Shown: positions 1-8,298 of the stretch, piece after piece | How positions within the stretch are numbered: position 1 is the first letter of the stretch | Layout of the letters: every line of letters begins with the position of its first letter | Assembly (NCBI GenBank): GCA_964560875.1 | Contig: CAZLMW010000072.1 | Coordinates: 1-39,532 of the forward strand | DNA from: CAZLMW01 sp964560875 | GTDB taxonomy: Bacteria; Myxococcota_A; UBA9042 | Direction of reading: 5' to 3' | DNA: 39,532 bases | Notes under the pieces: model-generated | What the model was told of the DNA's origin: nothing | Database searches by the model: none | The model's input: only the letters and a program-made list of their open reading frames with translations | Made by a program: the position numbers and the translations under genes

Positions 1-341
1 GCGCGCCAGGCCCGGGCGATTTCGGGCTTCCAGCGGGCCACCAACCGAGGCCCATCAGCGCGGCTGCGAACGACGATTCCGGTATCCGTGACGCTCGCAG
101 GGACGCTGGTTGGCCCGGTTGCCCTGGCGCCTTCATCGGCCACTGTCGCGGTCGCTGAATTCGGAGGAGCCGACGGAGTGAGCGGTGTCCTCTTCATCTT
201 CGCGGCGGCGGACGGTTCGCGCGCGGGTCCGTCTTTGGGGCCATCTTTGCGGGAGTCGCCCTGGCACGACTGACACCCAGTGGCGACACACAGTCCGAAC
301 AGCGCGGCAAACGTCACGCCGATCCGGAACAACCGGGTCAT
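1..341 (-). CDS. Lipoprotein, C-terminus beyond the window edge
   Basis: Partial gene running off the left edge; about 113 codons are visible on the minus strand without a stop. The ATG at 341 opens a signal peptide, MTRLFRIG followed by a hydrophobic run and a lipobox-like ATGC with the modified Cys at about residue 23, so the product is probably an outer-membrane or periplasmic lipoprotein. After the Cys comes a polar, Pro/Ala/Lys-rich linker of about 60 residues, and the visible end (ARWKPEIARAW) looks like the start of a folded domain that cannot be identified. It lies 29 bp downstream of the radical SAM gene on the same strand and is probably the third gene of that operon. Function unknown. 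Confidence 0.6.
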   Translation of the reverse strand, partial: MTRLFRIGVTFAALFGLCVATGCQSCQGDSRKDGPKDGPAREPSAAAKMKRTPLTPSAPPNSATATVADEGARATGPTSVPASVTDTGIVVRSRADGPRLVARWKPEIARAWR

Positions 342-370
342 CTGAGTTGGCTTGAGGGCGCTGCCGTGTT

Positions 371-2110
371 TCATCGATCCGAGCGTTGCACCGGGTCCTG
401 CGAACCGCAACGAGCGACACCGATATCGTCCACAAGCTGGCGGCAGAGCTTGGCGAACGGGCCGTCCTTGCCGCCGTCGGGGCCATCACCATCGGTCACC
501 CGGTAGCCCACATCGACACCGCTCGCCGTCAGAAAAACACGGCTGTCGGCGCGGCTCGGGCTAAGCGAAACCGTCAACTCGCCGCCGTCGTGCCGAAGCG
601 CGATGAGGACGCGACTACCTGCTCCCTGGGCCGCAACCAGCTGCCACCCGTCGGCACCGGCCCGCTGCAACGCCGCCTCGATCGCTGCTCGCTCGCCCTG
701 CACAAGCCCCGATCCATCCGCGCCGCGGTCGAGCCGCATATCATCGCGATGGCGCTTGTCCGGGGTCGGAAGTTGCCACGTATCCGCGCTGCACTCGCCG
801 TTGTTGCGTCCGACCAGCGCGTCGAGTCCCGTGCGCGTCGCCTCGATTTGTTCGGCGGACCACGCGCTGTTCGAGAGCACCCGTAGACTCACATCGTCGA
901 CCACCATCGCGCCGTCATCCGAGCGGTCGAGCAGGGCGTCGGGCAGGGCAAGGCAGTGAAAGATTCGAAGCGTCGCGGGCAGCTCCATCGCCTCGCGCAC
1001 CGTTTCGCCGAATCGCCCGGGATCATCGCCGGGCAGACCCATGATGAGCTCGATCTCGATCTCCGCGACCCCGGCCAGCTGTTCGATCAAGCGATAGAGG
1101 CGATGCCGCTGAAATGGCCGCTCGACGGCGCTTAGCGCGGCCGGTGCAAAGGTCTGCACCCCAACGTCCAACCGCGGTCTTTTGACGCCGGCGAGGAATT
1201 CGAGGTGCTCGTTCTTGAGCTGCGTTGGGTAGATCGAAGCGAAGAGCCGGGCGTTGTCGAAGAAACCAACGTCGCTTTCAGCCGCGCAGAGCGCGCGAAA
1301 CGCCCGTTCGTTGAGGTTCAGTCCGGCGTCGACAAGCTGCGCGCTTGCAACGCCTGCGAGGGCGAGCGCCTCCAGGTCGCGGGTCAAAGTCGCGGCGGAG
1401 ACGATCCGCTTGGGCGACTCCAGCACGCCCCATTGGCAAAACGTGCAGCCCATCGGGCAGCCGCGGTACGTCTCGATGCTCGCGGTGCGACCAGGCAGTA
1501 TCATGCCCGCACAGTGTGGCGACGGCAGTTTGTTGAGGTTGGGGCGAACAGCCGGTTGAGGCGCCACGAGCCATCCGCTGGCCAGGTTGCCGCGCTTGGC
1601 TCTGGGCACAGCGACGCCGCCGATCCCGCCTATTTCATCGCCAGCGCGCCAAGCAGCGAAGAGCCGAGCAGCGATCACCTCGCCCTCATCGACGACGAGT
1701 GCATCCGGCCACCCCGCCGGGTCCGACCAGGAAGGCAGGCGGAACATCACCGGGCGCGCGCACGGCCCCCCAAACACGATGCGCATCGCCGGGAACTCTT
1801 CGCGGAGCCGACGTGTCAGGGCAACGAAGAACGGAAACGACCAGACAAAGGTGCTCAGGCCCAGGATGTCCGGCGGCCGCTCTGCGATCGCGGCCAGCCA
1901 CGCGTCCAGGTCGCTGTCGTCGCGTTCAATCAGCCGAATTTCGACGCCCAGCAGCTCGGGCCGGTCACGGATCGCCGCGAGGATCCGTCGAACTCCGAAC
2001 GAAAACGGGCTGTATTCGCCGGTCGCGATACAGGGTTCGAGGCAAGCGAGCGCGATCGTGAATCGCGATCCGCTGGCCGACCCGCAGCTCAGTCCGTGAC
2101 CGATCGACAC
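371..2110 (-). CDS. Radical SAM protein with B12-binding-like N-terminal domain
   Basis: 579 residues. Residues about 35-160 look like a Rossmann-type cobalamin-binding fold (hydrophobic strands, then IVFGGPCARP and a VVDEGE loop), although the usual DxHxxG cobalamin motif is not visible. The radical SAM cluster motif CxxxCxxC is at C218, C222 and C225 in the context RGCPMGCTFCQWG, followed by a TIM-barrel half with LDVGVQTF and LIMGLPGD strands. About 130 C-terminal residues form an unassigned domain. This order matches the broad COG1032 group (methyltransferases, methylthiotransferases, lipid and RiPP enzymes), and the substrate cannot be told from sequence. The ATG lies inside the 3' end of the upstream FGE-fold gene (22-nt overlap), so translation is probably coupled. 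There is no clear Shine-Dalgarno sequence. Confidence 0.85.
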   Translation of the reverse strand: MSIGHGLSCGSASGSRFTIALACLEPCIATGEYSPFSFGVRRILAAIRDRPELLGVEIRLIERDDSDLDAWLAAIAERPPDILGLSTFVWSFPFFVALTRRLREEFPAMRIVFGGPCARPVMFRLPSWSDPAGWPDALVVDEGEVIAARLFAAWRAGDEIGGIGGVAVPRAKRGNLASGWLVAPQPAVRPNLNKLPSPHCAGMILPGRTASIETYRGCPMGCTFCQWGVLESPKRIVSAATLTRDLEALALAGVASAQLVDAGLNLNERAFRALCAAESDVGFFDNARLFASIYPTQLKNEHLEFLAGVKRPRLDVGVQTFAPAALSAVERPFQRHRLYRLIEQLAGVAEIEIELIMGLPGDDPGRFGETVREAMELPATLRIFHCLALPDALLDRSDDGAMVVDDVSLRVLSNSAWSAEQIEATRTGLDALVGRNNGECSADTWQLPTPDKRHRDDMRLDRGADGSGLVQGERAAIEAALQRAGADGWQLVAAQGAGSRVLIALRHDGGELTVSLSPSRADSRVFLTASGVDVGYRVTDGDGPDGGKDGPFAKLCRQLVDDIGVARCGSQDPVQRSDR

Positions 2111-4596
2111 AGGCGCAGCCCAACCACCGGTGAATCGTCGGTGGCGCGACGGAATCGACGACCTGCCGCGCGGAACCGGCGAACGAACTCGCGCGTTTCG
2201 GGGTCCTCGAACAGCTCCGCGGTCAGGAATCCGTCGCCGCGACTGATGCGGAGGCTGCCGTGCGCCGGACCCGTTGGATCCGTCTGCTCAGCGGTCGGAG
2301 TTCCCCCGACCGTCCGACGCAAGCTGGCAGACCGCTGGGGCGGTAGATCGTCGTCTTCGGGCGCGTAGTCCCAGACCCAATTCTCGACGTTGCCGATCAT
2401 GTCTGCGAAGCCCCACGCGTTGGCTTGCTTGCGTCCGACCGGGTGCGGGTGGCCGCCGCTGTTGTCGCGATGCCAGGCGATATCGTCGAGTTTGCCGTAG
2501 CGCTGCGCCTCGTCACCAGCCCGGCAAGCGTATTCCCACTCCGCCTCTGTCGGCAGCCGGAACCCGTCGACATCCAACCCTTTCCAGCGAACGTGCACGC
2601 CCAGCATGCTCTCGTGGATCTCGTAGGCGGGCTCAAAGTCGAAGAGCTCCGAGATGCGATTGCAGAACACGACCGCTTGCTGCCAGGAGACGCCGTGTAC
2701 CGGCCGGAAGATCCCGGTCTGGGTGGACGGATTCTCGCCTGTTACCGCTTCCCAGAGTTGTTGGGTGATCGGCTTTGCGGCGAGCTGGAAACGCTTCGTG
2801 ATCGCCACGCGGCGCGCCCACTCGTGGGGTTCGGCGTCTTCATCCTGGCCCGGTCCCATGCGGAACTCTCCGGGCGAGACATCGATCATTTCGGGGCCGG
2901 GGATACGGTCGCCCAGCCCGTTGACGAGCACGGTCCTTTCTTCTTGAACCAGCCGCCGGACCATACGCGTCGTCTTGCGTTTGAAGAGCCAGCGGCCCTC
3001 TTCGGTGGTTTCGGCCACGTGCCGCTCGACTTGCGTCTTGACGCGTTCGATCCGGTATTCGCTGAGCTCGGTGACAAGCTCCTCGAGCGCGACACGCTCC
3101 GCCTCGAACTGGCTCCGATAGGTGCGTTTCCAGCGGCGGCCTTCGATCATCTCGCGCCAGCGCATCATCGTCGGATGTCCAGCGATCCGCTCACAACGTT
3201 CGGCAAGACGCGCAAACCGAGCGTACGCGTCCTGGACCTGGGCCTCGACCTCCTCGATCTCGATCGCCGCTTGGCGCAGCGCCTTCAAATCATCGGTAAC
3301 CTGCGCGCTATACGTCGGGTCGATGTCGCCGCCATCGGCCACGCGTCGCCACCGTGCCACCGTCGCGTGGCTCGCGATCTCGGCATAGCGATTGCACTCG
3401 TCTTCCACCGACGCGAGCGAGGCACGGATACGCTCTTCGAGATCTGCCAGGGTCCGCACGAGCTCGCCGAGCGACTCGCGATCCGAGTCGAAGCCTTCCG
3501 CCTCGTACCGGTGCAGGTCGAAGAAGCCCCATCCATCTGCGCCGCGCATCAACGTGGTCCAGCGCTGCCACGCCGGATGATCGGCGACTTCGATGCAACG
3601 CCGACTCCAGCCGCGGATCGCGTCGGACGCCGCGCGGACGGGAGGTTGGACGGATTCGAGCTGTTCCCGTCGCACGGTCGACAGGAACTCATCGAGGTTC
3701 TCCTCGTGCTGCTGGAACGTCGGATCGGCCGCGATCTTCAGCAGGTACATCGGATCGGCATGGATCGCGGCGCGCAAGCTCGGCACGGCGGCTTCGAATC
3801 CGGACGAGCCGGCGCGGTATTTGGCGGCTCGGTAGTGCGATTCGGCCATGTCGGGGGCGATCTCGATCGCCCGTTCGACGTTTTGCAGCGCGGTGACGAC
3901 ATTCTTTTCGACGAACGCCGCACGGGACGCAGCTAGCAGCGCGCGCGCCGCCTCTTTGGGCTCATCGGTCTCGGCATAGCGCGCGGCGTTGATGAAGGCA
4001 TCACGCGCTTGTTCCCGATCCACCAAACCGTCGTCGATTTCGGGCAGATCGCCGAGCAGCACGACACCGCGCAGCATGTGAAAGCGCCACTCAAGCCGGT
4101 ACCCGGCCATCTTGTCGTCGCCGTCGATCGCGCGATTGAGAGCCTCGAGACATTCGGGATAGAGGCGCCGCCGAAACGCGTCGCGGGCGATCTCGAACTG
4201 TTCGTATGCGGCCGTTTGGGCGGGTGTCGTGGCCAGCCCGACCAGCTGGCCGATCGAGTCGGACATCCCGCCGATCGACGCAAGCAGCTCCGACATGCCC
4301 CAGTCGAACCTGGCGGTAAGCCCGGCGATCGACTCAGAGGCCTGCTGAACGTGCCACTCGAGCCGCACCATGTTTTCTTCGATGGTGGCGACAGCTTCGA
4401 CGGTCTGCTCGGCGGCGTTCTCGACCGCATTGACGCCCCGCTCAGCGAGTGCGTGCAGGGATCCGATCGCGCCAAGGTGCTGGCGACTGACGCTCAGGAT
4501 CGTCCGTGATAAGTCGGAACTGACGTCGGCGAGCAGGTGCTTGCGGCGAAGCTGCTCAACGCTCGAAAACAGGGGCTTGCGGTCACGTTGCGACAT
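2089..4596 (-). CDS. TPR/coiled-coil protein with C-terminal FGE-sulfatase fold
   Basis: 835 residues from the ATG at 4596 (MSQRDRKPLF). An open frame reaches back to 5085, but that part is low-complexity and runs antisense to the lipoprotein gene, so it is rejected. About residues 30-110 are predicted amphipathic helix or coiled coil (VENAAEQTVEAVATIEENM). Residues 115-280 resemble TPR repeats, and 290-540 are long charged helices. Residues about 568-835 are an FGE-sulfatase domain (PF03781) with its hallmarks PGEFRMG, RLPTEAEWEYACRAG and GNVENWVWD. The cysteine pair that makes formylglycine in true FGE is missing: the matching segment reads RFRAAGR, and the only late Cys is in GLRLCRS. A scaffold or ligand-binding role is therefore more likely than catalysis. 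First gene of a minus-strand operon with the radical SAM gene. Confidence 0.85.
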   Translation of the reverse strand: MSQRDRKPLFSSVEQLRRKHLLADVSSDLSRTILSVSRQHLGAIGSLHALAERGVNAVENAAEQTVEAVATIEENMVRLEWHVQQASESIAGLTARFDWGMSELLASIGGMSDSIGQLVGLATTPAQTAAYEQFEIARDAFRRRLYPECLEALNRAIDGDDKMAGYRLEWRFHMLRGVVLLGDLPEIDDGLVDREQARDAFINAARYAETDEPKEAARALLAASRAAFVEKNVVTALQNVERAIEIAPDMAESHYRAAKYRAGSSGFEAAVPSLRAAIHADPMYLLKIAADPTFQQHEENLDEFLSTVRREQLESVQPPVRAASDAIRGWSRRCIEVADHPAWQRWTTLMRGADGWGFFDLHRYEAEGFDSDRESLGELVRTLADLEERIRASLASVEDECNRYAEIASHATVARWRRVADGGDIDPTYSAQVTDDLKALRQAAIEIEEVEAQVQDAYARFARLAERCERIAGHPTMMRWREMIEGRRWKRTYRSQFEAERVALEELVTELSEYRIERVKTQVERHVAETTEEGRWLFKRKTTRMVRRLVQEERTVLVNGLGDRIPGPEMIDVSPGEFRMGPGQDEDAEPHEWARRVAITKRFQLAAKPITQQLWEAVTGENPSTQTGIFRPVHGVSWQQAVVFCNRISELFDFEPAYEIHESMLGVHVRWKGLDVDGFRLPTEAEWEYACRAGDEAQRYGKLDDIAWHRDNSGGHPHPVGRKQANAWGFADMIGNVENWVWDYAPEDDDLPPQRSASLRRTVGGTPTAEQTDPTGPAHGSLRISRGDGFLTAELFEDPETREFVRRFRAAGRRFRRATDDSPVVGLRLCRSVTD

Positions 4597-4640
4597 CAGG
4601 TCAGATTCGCAGTCCAAGGCAGGGGCGGGCCAGGCGGCGT

Positions 4641-4681
4641 GGGTCCAGCGAGCGATGGGTCCAGCGCGGGTGGGTCCAGCG
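4641..4681. repeat. Three direct copies of a 10-bp word
   Basis: GGGTCCAGCG occurs at 4641-4650, 4657-4666 and 4672-4681, with start-to-start spacing of 16 and 15 bp. It lies in the 172-bp divergent gap between the FGE-fold gene (start 4596) and the lipoprotein gene (start 4769). Spacing of 1.5 helical turns could suit a regulator, but a decayed minisatellite is equally possible. Confidence 0.5.
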
Positions 4682-4758
4682 GGCGGTTCGGGCAGGCTTT
4701 GATTCGGCTCCTCGGCTTCGTCAACGAAGCCACACATGGGCGCAGGCCAAGAGCGCGC

Positions 4759-4764
4759 GGAGGG
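4759..4764 (+). promoter_or_regulatory. Shine-Dalgarno site of the lipoprotein gene
   Basis: GGAGGG ends four bases before the ATG at 4769. It fixes the start there rather than at the in-frame ATG 33 bp upstream (4736), which would put a polar stretch ahead of the signal peptide. Confidence 0.7.
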
Positions 4765-4768
4765 TAGC

Positions 4769-5464
4769 ATGCGACGTTCGACCGCGGCAAAAGTCCTACG
4801 ACCAAGGGGGATTGGGGCGTGCTCGACCCTGATTCTGCTAGCTGCGTCAGCGTTGGTGACCGGTTGCGAATCCACGACCGCCAGCAACGACGGCGCGGCT
4901 GCACCCATCGAGGACCCGTATCCCAGCGCGGTTGTGCACTTCAAAGCCGGCGACACGGGCGGCTTCGGCGAAGACGGTCTGCCCGACGTCGTGCTCGGCG
5001 GGCCTGAGGGTGGTGGCGACAGCAAGGGCAGCCTCGATGTTGTGTCGCTCGGCAAAGGCGGCGAGATCGTCCTTCGCTTCGACAAAAATCAGATCGTGGA
5101 CGGCCCCGGCGTGGACTTCATCGTCTTCGAGAACGCCTTCCTGGGCTGGCAGGAGACGGGCGAGGTCGCGGTGAGCGGCGACGGCGTGTCGTGGCATGCG
5201 TTTGCCTGTGACGCCAGCAAGCCCGCGAGCGTGGGCGGCGGAAAGGGCTGCGCGGGCCTGGCACCGGTCTATGCGTCGTCCGACAACGGGATCGATCCGA
5301 CCGACCTGGCCAAAGCGGGGGGTGATCGGTTCGACCTCGCCACCATCGGCGTGAAATCGGCGCAATTCGTGCGGGTACGCGACACGGGCGTCAACGACTA
5401 TGGCGGCAAGACCGGCGGCTTCGACCTCGACGCCGTCGCGGTGGTCAACGGTTCGGCTTTGTAG
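4769..5464 (+). CDS. Secreted lipoprotein with beta-sandwich-like domain
   Basis: 231 residues. The signal peptide ends in a lipobox (LVTGC, Cys at about 33), predicting a lipid-anchored envelope protein. The mature part is Gly/Asp-rich and beta-predicted. The order SLGKGGEIVLRF, then GPGVDFIVFENAF, then VAVSGDGVSWHAF, then FDLATIGV, and a closing GGFDLDAVAV is the pattern of a widespread family of cell-surface proteins with a galactose-binding-like jelly-roll fold. No catalytic residues are recognisable; a ligand- or surface-binding role is inference. The start is set by a GGAGGG site. It sits 74 bp upstream of the Cys-repeat barrel gene and could share its transcript. Confidence 0.75.
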   Translation: MRRSTAAKVLRPRGIGACSTLILLAASALVTGCESTTASNDGAAAPIEDPYPSAVVHFKAGDTGGFGEDGLPDVVLGGPEGGGDSKGSLDVVSLGKGGEIVLRFDKNQIVDGPGVDFIVFENAFLGWQETGEVAVSGDGVSWHAFACDASKPASVGGGKGCAGLAPVYASSDNGIDPTDLAKAGGDRFDLATIGVKSAQFVRVRDTGVNDYGGKTGGFDLDAVAVVNGSAL

Positions 5465-5488
5465 CCATCGCGCCAAATCAAGAGCGCG

Positions 5489-5503
5489 AGCCGGCTGCCG
5501 GCT
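5489..5503. other. Small perfect hairpin after the lipoprotein gene
   Basis: AGCCGGCTGCCGGCT folds as 7-bp arms around one base, 25 bp after the stop at 5464 and 35 bp before the next ATG. There is no T-run behind it, so an intrinsic terminator is doubtful; it could weaken read-through or be chance in GC-rich DNA. Confidence 0.3.
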
Positions 5504-5537
5504 GCACAAGTCGTCACTGGCGCAGTATGCTGTCGAC

Positions 5538-6839
5538 ATGCACGGAACCCACCTCACCAAAACGGCGCTCGTCGTAGCGTCGGGCCTGATCATGTCCGGG
5601 TCGTTTGTGGTCGCATCGTCGGCCCAAGCTGCCGCCAAAAAATCCGCGAAAAAGCCCGCGTCTTCCAAGAAGAAAGCGGCGCCTGCGAAGAAGAAGGCCG
5701 CGCCAGCGAAAAAGAAAGCGGTTGCCAAGCCTGCGCCCAAGAAAGCGAAGCCGTGCGCGAAAGAGTGCGCCGAAGAAGGCCGCTGCAAGGTGCGCCGGAA
5801 GAAGTGCGTGGCGGCGTCTACAGCACAGTGCGCTGCGAGCTCCGGCTGCACCCAGCAAGGACGCTGCAGCCTCAAGTCGGGCGCATGCGTTGTGCGATCG
5901 GATAAGGACTGTTCGGCCTCGGCCATCTGCAAGGAGTCGGGCCATTGCCGCGCCAAAGGCGGCGTATGCATCGTCCTCAAGTCCGAGGATTGCCGGGCCA
6001 GCAGCGGCTGCACCGCCAAGGGCGAATGCCACCACGTGCTCGACCGCTGCGAGGCGCTGGTCAAAGACGACTGCGCCGCGTCCGTTGGCTGCTTGAAGGA
6101 AGGTCGCTGCTCGGTGCGAAAGGGGCGCTGTCTGGTCGCGAGCTCCGCCGATTGCGCGCTCAGCGAAGGCTGCAAGAAAGATGGCAAGTGCAAAGCTATA
6201 GGACGCACCTGCATGGCCAATGCGCCGGAGCCGAAGTCGTCCGGCAAGCGAATCGGTGTCGTCGTCGGCGCAGGCGGTGGACTGCAGCTCTTCCCCGGCT
6301 CGCTCGACGATTTCGGCTATGTCGGCGCGGGCGTCCAGGCCGGTTTCAACCTCGCCATGTTCGGGCTGGACAAGCTGACCGTGCTCGCTGGGTTCGACTT
6401 CCGCGCAGCCGGCACGTTCAAGGCCACAACAACGGTCAACGCGCTCAACAAGGGCCTGTCCAAGCAGCAGATCGACGTCGTGCAGGGCGTCGACACCACG
6501 CTGTCGAGCTGGTTTCTTGGCGCCAATTACAGCGTCCTGGGCGACCTGGACTCGTTCTTCAGCGTCTACGGCACCGGCCGCTTCGGCATGATGAGCTACG
6601 CGTTGAAACTCGAAGAGATCCCGCGCAAAAGCGGCTACGAAGAGGTCGACGCGACGCCGATGACAATGTCCATTCTGCAGCTCACTTTGGGCGTCGGCGG
6701 GGAGATCCAGGCCGGGCCCGTGCGCGCGTTCGTGGAAGGTGGCTATGCGCTGGCGCTCGCGGGCGGCAAGTCGACACCGCTGGACATGAGCTCGCCCAAC
6801 GCCGTTGTCGTGACAGCAGGGGCGCGGTTTGCGTTCTGA
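5538..6839 (+). CDS. Cys-repeat protein with C-terminal outer-membrane beta-barrel
   Basis: 433 residues from the ATG at 5538; the frame is open further upstream but without a signal peptide. Residues 1-32 are a signal peptide ending SSAQAA. Residues 33-72 are a Lys/Ala/Pro linker with repeated AAPAKKK. Residues 73-225 carry six repeats, each with four cysteines: C98/104/110/117, C125/131/137/144, C152/158/164/171, C179/185/191/198 and C206/212/218/225, plus a shorter first copy at C73/77/83/90. The period is 27 residues with spacing C-x5-C-x5-C-x6-C. Residues about 235-433 are alternating beta-strand and turn sequence ending ARFAF, the C-terminal Phe signature recognised by the BAM complex. 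Likely a barrel that anchors a disulfide-rod domain at the outer membrane. Function unknown. Confidence 0.8.
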   Translation: MHGTHLTKTALVVASGLIMSGSFVVASSAQAAAKKSAKKPASSKKKAAPAKKKAAPAKKKAVAKPAPKKAKPCAKECAEEGRCKVRRKKCVAASTAQCAASSGCTQQGRCSLKSGACVVRSDKDCSASAICKESGHCRAKGGVCIVLKSEDCRASSGCTAKGECHHVLDRCEALVKDDCAASVGCLKEGRCSVRKGRCLVASSADCALSEGCKKDGKCKAIGRTCMANAPEPKSSGKRIGVVVGAGGGLQLFPGSLDDFGYVGAGVQAGFNLAMFGLDKLTVLAGFDFRAAGTFKATTTVNALNKGLSKQQIDVVQGVDTTLSSWFLGANYSVLGDLDSFFSVYGTGRFGMMSYALKLEEIPRKSGYEEVDATPMTMSILQLTLGVGGEIQAGPVRAFVEGGYALALAGGKSTPLDMSSPNAVVVTAGARFAF

Positions 6840-6844
6840 CCACC

Positions 6845-8080
6845 CTATCTTCGACCGCAGATTCGCCGAGCGCGCTTGCCCTTCGGACCGGGTAGACAAG
6901 CCACCGCGGAGCCGTTGCGGCGAGCCTTGAAGACCAACGCCTCGTCGCCCAGCTCCTTGCGGCTCAACCGATTCAAGACGGTGATCCGGCGCCGCCCCTC
7001 CGCGCCCCGAAGCGGCTGCGTAATGGCATGCATCTGGGTCAACGGCACGATCTCGACCGCACGCGCAACCATGCGGCCCTTGCGAACGTCGAAGTCCATG
7101 TAGACGCGCCCGAACAGGCCGTAATCCTGCGCGTCGGGCAGCGGCGTCATGTCGCGTGCGCCTCGCATCATGAAGTTGCCAAGGCTGTAGAAGATGAGCC
7201 GTCCCCGGTGCTTCTGAATCGGCCGGACGACGTGGGGATGGTGCCCGATCAGCAGGTCGACTCCCGCCTCGTCGATCGCGCGTTCGTATTTCGCTTTCTG
7301 ACCGCGATCCAGGCGCACTTTTCGCTCGACGCCCAGGTGACAGGACAGGATTTTCAGGTCCGCCTTGGTGCGTCCGAGGTTGGTCAGGATGCGCTGCCAG
7401 TCCTCGGGAATGCGGATGCCCAACGAGCCCGGCTTGCGTGGCCCGGCGCGGTGACGACGGTTCATGTTCGTCAGGTTGCCGATCGCGGCATACGCAACGC
7501 TGTGGCCGTTGATCTTGAACGTCTTGACGGCAGCCGCCTCGCGGTCGTTTCGACCGATGCCCGCATACCAGATACGCCCGCCGGCACGTTTGCGTTCGAG
7601 CCGCATGTGTTTGAGCGTTGATTTCACCCCGCGCGCGCCGTAGTCGTATGCGTGGTTATTCGCCAAGGAGAACAGGTTGACCCCGCGGCCAACGAGGTGT
7701 CGGACGGCGTTGGGGTGCGACAGGAAGGTGTATTTCTTGCGCGCGTCGCGCAGCTGGCCCGGCGCGATGACCGTCTCCAGGTTGATGAAGTTGATGTCAC
7801 CGTTGAACCACTTGGCCGTGTTCTGCGTCCATTCGCTCCAGCCCACCAGGCGCCGACCGAAGCGCGTGCCGCCCGATTGCGGCGCGACGCGGCTGCGGTT
7901 GGCTGAGACATCGCCGCCGAATGTGATGACGATCTCGCGGGCCTGCACATCCGAGGCGAGCGCGCTTGCTGCCACGAGTGCCGCAACGAGAGAGGTCCAC
8001 CAAGCCACCCGCGGCGCGGGGAGGCGGCGAAGTGGCCGCGGGGTTGGGGCGCTTTGTTCGCTGGGGTCGAGGCGGGTCAT
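6845..8080 (-). CDS. CapA-family metallophosphatase-like protein
   Basis: 411 residues from the ATG at 8080, preceded by GGAAG on the minus strand. The open frame continues to 8296, but that extension is arginine-rich filler. The N-terminus has a basic stretch and then a hydrophobic signal (SLVAALVAASALA, likely cleavage after DVQA), so the enzyme is exported. The CapA/PgsA calcineurin-like motifs appear in order: ITFGGDVS, NLETVI, LANNHAYDYG, LSCHLGVE, IGHHPHVVRP and FYSLGNFM. The family takes part in poly-gamma-glutamate capsule synthesis, but many members outside Bacillus are uncharacterised phosphodiesterase-fold proteins. The nearby flippase and O-antigen ligase genes fit a role in surface polymer. 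It converges on the Cys-repeat gene with only 5 bp between the stops. Confidence 0.85.
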   Translation of the reverse strand: MTRLDPSEQSAPTPRPLRRLPAPRVAWWTSLVAALVAASALASDVQAREIVITFGGDVSANRSRVAPQSGGTRFGRRLVGWSEWTQNTAKWFNGDINFINLETVIAPGQLRDARKKYTFLSHPNAVRHLVGRGVNLFSLANNHAYDYGARGVKSTLKHMRLERKRAGGRIWYAGIGRNDREAAAVKTFKINGHSVAYAAIGNLTNMNRRHRAGPRKPGSLGIRIPEDWQRILTNLGRTKADLKILSCHLGVERKVRLDRGQKAKYERAIDEAGVDLLIGHHPHVVRPIQKHRGRLIFYSLGNFMMRGARDMTPLPDAQDYGLFGRVYMDFDVRKGRMVARAVEIVPLTQMHAITQPLRGAEGRRRITVLNRLSRKELGDEALVFKARRNGSAVACLPGPKGKRARRICGRR

Positions 8081-8298
8081 CTTCTTCCGGAGCCACGGGT
8101 CGCCGGCTCGCTTGACGCGCCACTGTAGCCGCGGATTCGAGAGGCGGCGACTTTCGTAACGGCGAAGTGGGCCGATGCCGCCGAATCTGGTCGGCCTTCC
8201 CACGTGGGAACGCGCCGTTGCTTGTTTCGGCCCGCGGGTCGACGTACCATTCGTCGCCGCCGCAGCGCAGTGAGCGCCCCAGGGAGCTCCAAGCATCG

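Noticed and set aside
2425..3936. Plus-strand open frame of 503 codons
   Set aside because: Antisense to the FGE-fold gene; no domain or signal, and codon pattern is that of a shadow.
4597..5085. N-terminal extension of the FGE-fold protein by 163 residues
   Set aside because: Low-complexity Pro/Ser-rich sequence antisense to the lipoprotein gene, which has a signal peptide and Shine-Dalgarno site.
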